From an uncultured Collinsella sp. (GTDB lineage: Bacteria > Actinomycetota > Coriobacteriia > Coriobacteriales > Coriobacteriaceae), in NCBI GenBank assembly GCA_900549655.1, contig UROZ01000121.1, forward strand, positions 1-6,092: a stretch of DNA of 6,092 nt, given 5' to 3'. Numbering within the stretch: the first letter of the stretch is position 1; each line of letters opens with the position of its first letter. The notes under the pieces are model-generated. The model saw only the letters and a list, made by a program, of their open reading frames with translations. It ran no database searches and was not told where the DNA came from. Shown here one piece after another: positions 1 through 5,813 of the stretch. The translations under genes and the position numbers were made by a program.

Positions 1-53
1 CCCGCGACCCCAACCTTGGCAAGGTTGTGCTCTACCAACTGAGCCATGTCCGC
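1..53 (-). tRNA. tRNA-Gly(GCC), partial (3' end outside window)
   Basis: This is the 5' 53 bases of a glycine tRNA, read on the minus strand from 53 down to the window edge. It contains the acceptor 5' strand, D arm, anticodon arm with loop TTGCCAA (anticodon GCC), variable region and the start of the T stem. All 53 bases are identical to the corresponding part of the complete tRNA-Gly at 2256-2331. The T loop, acceptor 3' strand and CCA end lie beyond base 1. The truncation is a window artefact, because the visible part keeps all stems and has its own promoter upstream. Confidence 0.95.
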
Positions 54-65
54 TTACGAGGATTA

Positions 66-113
66 ATCTTACGTGATGCCCGCATCCTATGCAAGAACTT
101 TTTTTGAAAAGTT
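66..113 (-). promoter_or_regulatory. Promoter of the partial tRNA-Gly, with UP-like A/T palindrome
   Basis: On the minus strand a -35 box TTGCAT (94-89) and a -10 box TAAGAT (71-66) are separated by 17 bases and sit just ahead of the tRNA 5' end at 53. Directly upstream of the -35 is an A/T-rich inverted repeat (113-96) with 7-base arms AACTTTT/AAAAGTT. Its T-run followed by an A-run resembles an RNA polymerase alpha-subunit UP element. The same arrangement occurs ahead of the other two tRNA genes in the window. No convincing intrinsic terminator for the GH13 gene is visible between its stop (186) and this promoter. Confidence 0.75.
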
Positions 114-185
114 TTGCGACGCTCTCGCGAGGGCATCAGTCGTCACGAAAGGCGCGGACAAACGCAGGCTCGCAGCGAGATGCCC

Positions 186-1919
186 CTACATCTCACCGAG
201 CATGATCCAGGCAGAGCTGTCCTGTGCGAGCCTGCCGTCTGCAAGCGGTGATGAGGTGAGCAGGACCCTGCCCGCCGGCAGCTCCACGGCTGCTGCGCCG
301 AAGTTCGTCACACACGCCCAGCCGTTGTCGCGGCGATAGGCGATGACGCCGCCCTCGGCGCCCTCGGCACCATCCGCAAGACCGGTGCGCCCGTCAAGAT
401 CGAGCCACGCAAGATCGTTGGCGCAACCGCGCAGCTTGCGCCGAAGCCAGAGGGCGTCACGATAGAGCGCAAGCATCGATGTCGGGTCCGCTTCTTCCCT
501 ATCGGCAGCGTAATCGGAAAACCATGCAGGTTGCGGCAGATGGGGCGCCGCATCGGCGTCCGCCGGCGAAAACCCAAACGATCCGCCCTGCGCGGGATCG
601 TCCGCCGCCACCCACGGCAGGGGCACACGGCAGCCGTCGCGCCCCTTCTCACGCTTCGGTCCGCGCGTATTGGTCGCAGTAGGATCTTCGAGTGCAGCCC
701 ACGGGATGTCAGCCACCTCAAAAAGGCCGAGCTCCTCACCCTGATACACGTATGCCGAGCCCGGAAGCGCCAGTTCAAGCAAAAGGGCCGCCCGCGCGCG
801 GCGCTCGCCGAGTTCACGGTCCTCGTCATAAGACGACCCGTCGCGTAAGAGCCAGTCGAGCGCAATCTGGTGGTAGCGCGTCGCCTTGATCTGCGGCAGG
901 GCATAGCGTGTCGCCACGCGCGGCACGTCGTGGTTGGAGAGTACCCAGGTCGAGGCGGAATCGGATTCGACGGCTGCCTTCAAGCCCTTCTCGATTGCAG
1001 TGTGCATGTCATCATAGGTCCAAGTGGCCTTGGCAAACTCAAAGTTGAATGTCTGGCCAAGCTCGCTGGGACGCGCATAGAGATACTGGCGCTCGGGCAG
1101 CACCCACGCCTCGGCAACGGCACTGCGCGGCGGATTATAGCGGTCGAACACGCGGCGCCACTCGCGATAGATCTCGTGGACCTCATTGCGGTCCCACAGC
1201 GGATGGGTGCCGTCGTCAACCATGTCATCGCCCTCGGCGAGATGCCACCGGTCGAGGTCATCGCGGTCGAGATCCTTGGCGAGACCCTGCGCCACATCAA
1301 TGCGAAAGCCGTCGACGCCTCGATCGCTCCAAAACGCCAGGACGTCGCAAAAGAGCGCATGAACCTCGGGGCATGACCAGTCAAAGTCCGGTTGCTCGGG
1401 CGTAAACATGTGCAGATACCACTGACCGTCCGCAACACGCGTCCATGCGGGGCCGCCAAAGTTGGCATTCCAATTGGTGGGAGGCAGCTCGCCATGCTCG
1501 CCGCGACCATCGCGGAAGATATAACGGGCGCGCTCGGGCGATCCGGGGCCGGCGGCAAGAGCGGCTTTGAACCAAGGGTGCTGGTTGGATGAATGGTTGG
1601 GCACGATGTCGACGATGACCTTGATGCCGCGCGCGTGAGCCGCAGCGATCATGTCATCGAAGTCGTCAAGCGAGCCGAGACGCGGGTCGACATCGCAGTA
1701 GTCCGCCACATCATAGCCGCCATCGACAAGAGGCGATGGATAAAACGGGCTCAGCCAGATGGCCTCGATACCCAGCCGCTCAAGATAGTCCATCTGCTGG
1801 GTAATGCCCGCGATATCGCCCAGACCCGAACCAGTCGAATCCTTAAACGAGCGCGGGTAGATCTGATAGATCGCGGCATCGGACATCCATGAGCGCGAAG
1901 AAGACTTTTCTGTAGCCAT
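186..1919 (-). CDS. GH13 alpha-glucosidase (AglA / oligo-1,6-glucosidase type)
   Basis: A 577-aa glycoside hydrolase family 13 enzyme that should release glucose from the non-reducing ends of short alpha-glucans (maltose-, isomaltose- or sucrose-type substrates) by a retaining mechanism in the cytoplasm; no signal peptide is visible. The (beta/alpha)8 barrel starts at once (AIYQIYPRSF, residues ~16-25). The four family motifs are intact: DIVPNH (104-109), GFRID with nucleophile Asp208, AEAW with acid/base Glu270, and SNHD with Asp331. The B domain lies around 110-180, and the C-terminal beta domain covers roughly the last 90 residues. Val209 follows the nucleophile, a residue linked to alpha-1,6 preference in isomaltases but also seen in actinobacterial AglA enzymes, so bond specificity is open. 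The ATG at 1919 was chosen because AAGGGAG lies 9 bases upstream and the N-terminus then has the usual family length. The frame stays open further upstream, but that extension runs into the tRNA-Gly. The gene is monocistronic, between two tRNA-Gly copies, with no transporter or regulator beside it. Confidence 0.94.
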   Translation of the reverse strand: MATEKSSSRSWMSDAAIYQIYPRSFKDSTGSGLGDIAGITQQMDYLERLGIEAIWLSPFYPSPLVDGGYDVADYCDVDPRLGSLDDFDDMIAAAHARGIKVIVDIVPNHSSNQHPWFKAALAAGPGSPERARYIFRDGRGEHGELPPTNWNANFGGPAWTRVADGQWYLHMFTPEQPDFDWSCPEVHALFCDVLAFWSDRGVDGFRIDVAQGLAKDLDRDDLDRWHLAEGDDMVDDGTHPLWDRNEVHEIYREWRRVFDRYNPPRSAVAEAWVLPERQYLYARPSELGQTFNFEFAKATWTYDDMHTAIEKGLKAAVESDSASTWVLSNHDVPRVATRYALPQIKATRYHQIALDWLLRDGSSYDEDRELGERRARAALLLELALPGSAYVYQGEELGLFEVADIPWAALEDPTATNTRGPKREKGRDGCRVPLPWVAADDPAQGGSFGFSPADADAAPHLPQPAWFSDYAADREEADPTSMLALYRDALWLRRKLRGCANDLAWLDLDGRTGLADGAEGAEGGVIAYRRDNGWACVTNFGAAAVELPAGRVLLTSSPLADGRLAQDSSAWIMLGEM

Positions 1920-1920
1920 G

Positions 1921-1973
1921 GGGCGTATCTCCCTTGCAACGAGGTTATGCGAGATGCCCACGATGATACGCCC
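1921..1973. repeat. 9-bp inverted repeat immediately ahead of the GH13 start
   Basis: GGGCGTATC (1921-1929) and GATACGCCC (1965-1973) are exact reverse complements 35 bases apart. The proximal arm sits between the ribosome binding site and the ATG at 1919. The distal arm overlaps a possible -10 box TATCAT (1968-1963, minus strand) whose best -35, TTGTCG (1993-1988), is at a poor spacing of 19 bases. The repeat could be a split operator for a sugar-responsive repressor or a leader hairpin masking the start; the sequence alone does not decide. If the weak promoter is real, the distal arm would not be transcribed, which would favour the operator reading. Confidence 0.5.
1929..1935 (-). promoter_or_regulatory. 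Ribosome binding site of the GH13 gene
   Basis: AAGGGAG on the minus strand lies 9 bases before the ATG at 1919. It supports the 577-aa start over the longer open frame. It abuts the inner edge of one arm of the inverted repeat at 1921-1973, so folding of the leader could affect its access. Confidence 0.65.
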
Positions 1974-2109
1974 AAAGCGGACATTCGCGACAAACAACGC
2001 CACAGCCACGCCCCAAAACGCTCGCCCCCTCTCGGGTTCAAGCCTCCTGGGACGAATCGACCGATTAGTGAAAAGAACGGAAGACCCACTTTCCCGGCCA
2101 CGACAGCGA

Positions 2110-2209
2110 GCGGGCTCCGGGTGCCCCAGGTTGCCGCGAAAGAGGAGGGAAGCGTACTTTATGTACGCGACCGACGATTGAGGGGCAAGATGGGGTGCCC
2201 GGGGCTCGC
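2110..2209 (+). repeat. GC-rich fold-back element between tRNA-Gly and the GH13 gene
   Basis: This is the main content of the 300-base gap 1920-2220. Bases 2110-2128 pair with 2191-2209 over 19 consecutive positions, 15 Watson-Crick and 4 G-T. Then, after a 2-by-2 mismatch, TTGCC (2131-2135) pairs with GGCAA (2184-2188), and the tip is a perfect hairpin GCGTAC/GTACGC (2152-2157 with 2163-2168) with loop TTTAT. All four non-Watson-Crick pairs are G-U in a plus-strand RNA and would be A-C mismatches in a minus-strand RNA. This mildly suggests a plus-strand transcript, hence the strand given, but no plus-strand promoter or T-run terminator is evident. It may equally be an interspersed palindromic element. 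I see nothing gene-like in 1974-2109. Confidence 0.5.
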
Positions 2210-2220
2210 GCAGCGTCAAC

Positions 2221-2247
2221 AAAAAACGCGGTTCGTTAGAACCGCGT
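2221..2247 (-). terminator. Intrinsic terminator of tRNA-Gly
   Basis: On the minus strand, 9 bases after the tRNA 3' end, ACGCGGTTC pairs with GAACCGCGT around a TAAC loop (2247-2226). The T-run (2226-2221) begins at the stem base. This is a standard Rho-independent terminator. It separates tRNA-Gly from the GH13 gene, which therefore needs its own promoter within 1920-2220. Confidence 0.9.
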
Positions 2248-2255
2248 AACATAGT

Positions 2256-2331
2256 TGGAGCGGACAACGGGGCTCGAACCCGCGACCCCAACCTTGGCAA
2301 GGTTGTGCTCTACCAACTGAGCCATGTCCGC
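2256..2331 (-). tRNA. tRNA-Gly(GCC)
   Basis: A complete 76-base tRNA with acceptor stem GCGGACA/TGTCCGC, D stem GCTC/GAGC, anticodon stem CAACC/GGTTG with loop TTGCCAA (anticodon GCC, reading GGC and GGU), and T stem GCGGG/CCCGT with loop TTCGAGC. The discriminator base is T, normal for bacterial tRNA-Gly, and CCA is encoded. It is transcribed from its own promoter and ends at the terminator at 2221-2247. It is identical over the shared 53 bases to the partial copy at 1-53, so the window holds two same-strand copies flanking the GH13 gene. Confidence 0.98.
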
Positions 2332-2343
2332 TTGCGGGTTATT

Positions 2344-2392
2344 AATTTACGCGAGTTGTCCAAAAGACGCAAGTACTTTTTTCAAAAAACTT
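2344..2392 (-). promoter_or_regulatory. Promoter of tRNA-Gly, with UP-like A/T tract
   Basis: The minus strand carries TTGCGT (2372-2367, -35) and TAAATT (2349-2344, -10) with 17-base spacing. Directly upstream of the -35 is AAGTTTTTTGAAAAAAGTAC (2392-2373), a T6-G-A6 arrangement close to the UP-element pattern of a distal T tract and proximal A tract. It lies about 45 bases after the stop of the STAS-HATPase gene, so the two transcription units are tightly packed. Confidence 0.8.
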
Positions 2393-2411
2393 GTCTGCCG
2401 CATGTTCTTAA

Positions 2412-2439
2412 TAGCCAAACGCGCTAAAGCGATTGGCTA
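2412..2439 (-). terminator. Possible weak terminator hairpin containing the STAS-HATPase stop codon
   Basis: TAGCCAA pairs with TTGGCTA (2439-2433 with 2418-2412 on the minus strand), with an inner CGCT/AGCG stem and a 2-base tip. The first three bases of the hairpin are the TAG stop codon. It is followed only by TTAAG, not a real T-run, so it may stabilise the mRNA end rather than terminate on its own. Confidence 0.35.
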
Positions 2440-3183
2440 GGCACACGATTCCAGCGCTCCGCTAAACAGCTTCACCATCTGCACGCGCGTGCCGGCGCCG
2501 TCCGTACGACGAGCAACCTCCACGTTATCGACGAGCATACGCATAAGCTTGATGCCACGGCCGCGCTCCTCGGATGCGACCGGCTCGCTCGTTTCATCGA
2601 TAGAATAGCCGGCACCTCGATCAAGCACCTCAACCACAACGCGATCGCCATAGGCCTGAACCGTCAGGACGCACCCGATACCGCCCGCATGGTCATAGGC
2701 ATTACCCAGCGCCTCCCCCGACGCCAATGCGACATCGTAGCGCTCGTCACGGCGCAACGGAAGCGATTCAAGGAGTTCGGCGATGCGATGTCGGTAGTAT
2801 GGAAGATTCTCGATACCCTGACGGACCTCGACGCTCTTACTCCAGCGAGGCAGCTCCCCCACCGGAATGGCGGGAATAGACTCCCGTGCCGGCCCCGCGA
2901 CATGAAGGATATCGACAAGACGAGCAATCTCCAAAAAGCGAACAACTTCACCCGATGCATTGACGAGCGAAAGCAGGCCTTCTCGCCTCATGAGCTCACG
3001 AGCGCGCGTAAGCAGGAATGCCAAGCCCGTCGAATCGATAAAGCTAACAGCCTGACAGTTGATGACAACACGACGCACGCCGCGGCCAATCAAAGCATCC
3101 AACCGCCGACGCAGCGCAGGCACCGTGGCGATGTCGATATCGCCTGGTGGCGTCAAAACCGCTATGTCATTCCACTCATTCAT
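2437..3183 (-). CDS. STAS (anti-sigma antagonist) - HATPase (anti-sigma kinase) fusion protein
   Basis: A 248-aa soluble protein that joins both halves of an RsbV/RsbW (SpoIIAA/SpoIIAB) partner switch. Residues ~5-100 form a STAS domain with the phosphorylation motif DSTG (50-53; Ser51 aligns with the phosphoserine of SpoIIAA/RsbV). Residues ~118-243 form a GHKL serine-kinase domain. Its N-box is E-ALGNAYDH (Glu157 as the likely base, Asn161 as the Mg ligand), its G1 box is DRGAG (188-192) and its G2 box is GRGI (208-211), so both partners look active. In this family the kinase phosphorylates the STAS serine and a PP2C phosphatase reverses it; the gene just upstream supplies such a phosphatase. 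No sigma factor is encoded nearby. The ATG at 3183 is preferred; TTG at 3201 (254 aa) is in frame but has no ribosome binding site. A GGGGA (3199-3195) lies 11 bases before the ATG, a long spacing, so the start is not certain. It is probably cotranscribed with the phosphatase gene, 78 bases upstream. Confidence 0.9.
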   Translation of the reverse strand: MNEWNDIAVLTPPGDIDIATVPALRRRLDALIGRGVRRVVINCQAVSFIDSTGLAFLLTRARELMRREGLLSLVNASGEVVRFLEIARLVDILHVAGPARESIPAIPVGELPRWSKSVEVRQGIENLPYYRHRIAELLESLPLRRDERYDVALASGEALGNAYDHAGGIGCVLTVQAYGDRVVVEVLDRGAGYSIDETSEPVASEERGRGIKLMRMLVDNVEVARRTDGAGTRVQMVKLFSGALESCA

Positions 3184-3261
3184 ACGACCATGGTTCCCCA
3201 AAAAAGCCCACTCGATGCATTCGTTTCCCCAACCGTACGGATTCAGCCCGCCCAGCGTCGT

Positions 3262-5607
3262 CTATGAACGACCCCGTAAAAACTCAAGGGACACCAATGC
3301 AATGTCATCGTCCAGCGCCGATTCGGTAAATCGGTCAAGCTCGCCCAAGACCTTGCCGCAAATGCCCGACACGCCCTCCCCCGAAACAGAAAGCAGAAGG
3401 TCGCGCAAGCGCTGCTCGCCAAAGAACGCTCCGGTGCGGTCGCGGGCCTCAATCGTTCCATCCGTATACATGAAGAGCATGTCGCCGGGGGCGAACGTAA
3501 ACACGCCTGTCTCGTACACCATGCTCTCAAAGGCACCGATTACGCCCGATTGGCATCCAAGCAGCTCGACCTCTCCCCCACGGGACTCGCCGCCACCCAG
3601 CGGCATCGACTCTGGCCTGATGACCATGGTCGGAGGATGGCCCGCCGAACAATACGTTGCGCGTCCGGCTTTAAGGTCAATCTTGGCGATAAAGGCTGTC
3701 ACGAACGTCTCGACCCTCGAAAAGCCCATGAGCATGCTGTTAAGGGAGCGTGCCATGCGGGCCGGTCCAGCGCCCTCCCAGGCATATGCCGTCAGGGCCG
3801 TCTTGACGAGCGCGGACATCGATGCGGCCTCAATGCCTTTGCCAGACACATCACCCAGAATCATGACGGCGCAGTCGTCGGGAAGACGGATGAGCGTATA
3901 GAAATCGCCGCCGACCAACGCCGAGTTCGTGGCTGACAGGTACACCGAATCGGTTGCGATACCCGGAACATCCCCCAGGGAATTTCTCATGCCGATCTGA
4001 AGGGTCTGAGCGATATGGCGCTCCTCGCGCTTTTGAGATTCGCCTTCGTAGATCAGTTCAAAGTCATGCGCCAAGTGCACCAAGTAGTCATATTCAAGAT
4101 CATCAATCGGCTCTTGGCTACCATCACGAAGCAGCAGCGCGCGCGTCGTCGGGCTCTTCGCAACAGAAGCAGGAACAATCGCGTCGTTACTGTGCTTGCC
4201 ATCACCCTCAGAGCGCGGGCGCCCCGCCTCGATGCCGGAGTCGACGTAGAGACCTTGACAAGGCAGGCCATGCGCCCTAAGCCAGCCTCCCATAGGCATC
4301 GATTCATCAACGCGAGTTATACGGACGTGTTTAAGGTCCTCGGCACTCGTACCTCCCAAAACAGATGCCTCAAAGCCATCAGGGCCAGCCCCCAGACGTG
4401 CCGCTGGCGCCGTCGTGGAAAAGAAAAGCCTCTCGGGATCGTCCGGCAAAGCAACGCGACTACCGCCTTCAAAATCTATGACGTAGGAATCCAGACTGGC
4501 GTCATACTCAACAGGGCAAAAATGGCAGTTGAGCATATTGCAGATCTCGGACGATACCACCTGGGTAGCCGCGGCGGAATCGTCTAGAAAGGTAAACAGC
4601 TCATCGCGCAAGACATTGAGCGAGCGGCCAAGCTCGGCCGTGCGACGAGAGCGAAGGCTCGATGCCATGCCGACCAGCTGGATAGACAGGTAATCGCAAA
4701 TGACCTCGAGTACATTAACGTCATAGGCGAGCGGTGCCTGGGGGCGTTTCCAACCAACTTCCAGCACGCCAAGGATCTGCGTACCGTAAAAAACGGGAAG
4801 ACAGATCTCGCTGCGGTACGGAGGCATATCCTGCATGCGCAACAGGTGCTTAGAACGATTGTCCAAATCCATAAACATGCCCGAGGCGACACGATCGCCC
4901 TCAAGATCCTGCTGAATCGACAAGCGGCAAGCGCGCGACTCGCGAAGCACATACGTCGGAATGCCCGCACCATACGGCAAAAACTCGGGCAGATAGCTAT
5001 CCTCAAGCTCCTTAGAAACACCGCGGAGCTTAAAGCCGCCGCTCTCCGAAAAATAAATCGCAGCTCCAGAAGCATCGAGCGTTCCGACAAGCTGGTTTAA
5101 AACGGTATCAAGCAGGCTGGGTAACTCATCGGAGCCCACGGTGCTCATAATGACCGAAAGCGTGCCAGAGAGACGCTTGTTCGCCACTCTAAGCTCCGAT
5201 AACGCACGCTTGAGTTGACGGTCGTGAGAATACTGTTCCTCGATACTGTGAAGTGCCACCAGGACACGTGGCGCACGGCGTCCAAAGATACGCGGAGGCG
5301 TAACGGAACCCGCGCGAACCAAGACGGGGATAAAGGAGCCGTCACTCAGCTTGAGCATCAGCTCGCTCTCGGACCCATCAGTTTCAAATGGCAGACGATG
5401 TTCCGTCGCACGTTCAAAAGCGGACGAGTACAGGACATCTTTAACATCTCCACCGATGACATCGGCGCGTTCCTCGCACATCAAACCAAGTAAGCGATTA
5501 TTCACATGCAGAATGGTTCCGTCGAGCTCACAGATGATGACAGCATCGCTCGTGATCTCGACCAGTTGGGCAACGTCTGCCCACTCGTTGCGCTCAAGCG
5601 TTTCCAT
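3262..5607 (-). CDS. PAS-GAF-SpoIIE (PP2C) serine phosphatase, partner-switching sensor
   Basis: A 781-aa cytoplasmic RsbU/RsbP-like phosphatase with no membrane segment. Residues ~12-125 form a PAS domain (ITSDAVIICELDGTILHVNN). Residues ~125-150 look like a helical linker, and ~160-315 form a GAF domain (ICLPVFYGTQILGVLEV). Residues ~330-525 form a second, weaker GAF-like region with a cysteine cluster (Cys356, 361, 364). A linker helix at ~525-541 leads into the SpoIIE/PP2C domain at ~545-776. Its metal-binding motifs are all present: VGGD (Asp568), GDVSGKG (Asp586), SAGHPP (654-659), YTDG (Asp716) and DDD (766-768). It should remove phosphate from a STAS serine, most likely Ser51 of the downstream fusion protein, under control of an unidentified PAS/GAF signal. 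The ATG at 5607 was chosen because GGTGAGG lies 6 bases upstream; an in-frame GTG at 5619 lacks a binding site. The start is only 26 bases after the tRNA-Leu terminator and no promoter is evident in between. Confidence 0.94.
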   Translation of the reverse strand: METLERNEWADVAQLVEITSDAVIICELDGTILHVNNRLLGLMCEERADVIGGDVKDVLYSSAFERATEHRLPFETDGSESELMLKLSDGSFIPVLVRAGSVTPPRIFGRRAPRVLVALHSIEEQYSHDRQLKRALSELRVANKRLSGTLSVIMSTVGSDELPSLLDTVLNQLVGTLDASGAAIYFSESGGFKLRGVSKELEDSYLPEFLPYGAGIPTYVLRESRACRLSIQQDLEGDRVASGMFMDLDNRSKHLLRMQDMPPYRSEICLPVFYGTQILGVLEVGWKRPQAPLAYDVNVLEVICDYLSIQLVGMASSLRSRRTAELGRSLNVLRDELFTFLDDSAAATQVVSSEICNMLNCHFCPVEYDASLDSYVIDFEGGSRVALPDDPERLFFSTTAPAARLGAGPDGFEASVLGGTSAEDLKHVRITRVDESMPMGGWLRAHGLPCQGLYVDSGIEAGRPRSEGDGKHSNDAIVPASVAKSPTTRALLLRDGSQEPIDDLEYDYLVHLAHDFELIYEGESQKREERHIAQTLQIGMRNSLGDVPGIATDSVYLSATNSALVGGDFYTLIRLPDDCAVMILGDVSGKGIEAASMSALVKTALTAYAWEGAGPARMARSLNSMLMGFSRVETFVTAFIAKIDLKAGRATYCSAGHPPTMVIRPESMPLGGGESRGGEVELLGCQSGVIGAFESMVYETGVFTFAPGDMLFMYTDGTIEARDRTGAFFGEQRLRDLLLSVSGEGVSGICGKVLGELDRFTESALDDDIALVSLEFLRGRS

Positions 5608-5613
5608 CGTGGA

Positions 5614-5620
5614 CCTCACC
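5614..5620 (-). promoter_or_regulatory. Ribosome binding site deciding the phosphatase start
   Basis: GGTGAGG on the minus strand stands 6 bases before the ATG at 5607. The alternative GTG start at 5619 lies inside this motif and has no purine-rich site of its own, so the shorter form is favoured. Confidence 0.65.
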
Positions 5621-5633
5621 GTCTATCGGTAAC

Positions 5634-5655
5634 AAAAAAGCCTCCGAAGAGGCTT
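5634..5655 (-). terminator. Intrinsic terminator after tRNA-Leu
   Basis: AAGCCTC pairs with GAGGCTT around a C(UUCG)G-type tetraloop (5655-5638, minus strand), and the T-run spans 5639-5634. It is a compact, stable Rho-independent terminator 11 bases after the tRNA 3' end. It lies directly ahead of the phosphatase gene, so some readthrough may feed that gene. Confidence 0.9.
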
Positions 5656-5666
5656 CTCAAATGCGA

Positions 5667-5756
5667 TGGTGTCGGAGGCGGGACTTGAACCCGCATGACC
5701 AAAAAGCGGTCACTAGCACCTCAAGCTAGCGCGTCTGCCAATTCCGCCACTCCGAC
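5667..5756 (-). tRNA. tRNA-Leu(GAG)
   Basis: A complete 90-base class II tRNA with acceptor stem GTCGGAG/CTCCGAC, a D arm closed by GCG/CGC, anticodon stem CTAGC/GCTAG with loop TTGAGGT (anticodon GAG, reading CUC and CUU), a long variable arm with stem TGACC/GGTCA, and T stem GCGGG/CCCGC with loop TTCAAGT. The discriminator is A, as required for leucine, and CCA is encoded. It has its own promoter about 60-90 bases upstream and a terminator directly downstream. Confidence 0.98.
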
Positions 5757-5813
5757 ATGCTATGTTGTTGATTCGCGGTTCGTTTTGTTGGACCCGCGCG
5801 TTCAACGAGGAAG

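Noticed and set aside
1920..2300. A 127-codon N-terminal extension of the GH13 frame (704-aa version)
   Set aside because: It would run through the tRNA-Gly gene and its terminator, has no family similarity, and the ATG at 1919 has a binding site and gives a normal GH13 N-terminus.
1..2331. An integrative element using tRNA-Gly as attachment site
   Set aside because: The repeat covers the tRNA 5' part and its promoter design rather than only a 3'-end fragment, and there is no integrase or other mobility gene between the copies.
3059..3901. A 280-codon open frame on the plus strand, opposite the phosphatase and STAS-HATPase genes
   Set aside because: It is a codon-bias shadow: it is low-complexity and Ser/Pro/Arg-rich with no recognisable domain, and it lies antisense to two well-supported genes.
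5607..5619. GTG at 5619 as the phosphatase start
   Set aside because: There is no binding site ahead of it, and it lies inside the GGTGAGG that serves the ATG at 5607.
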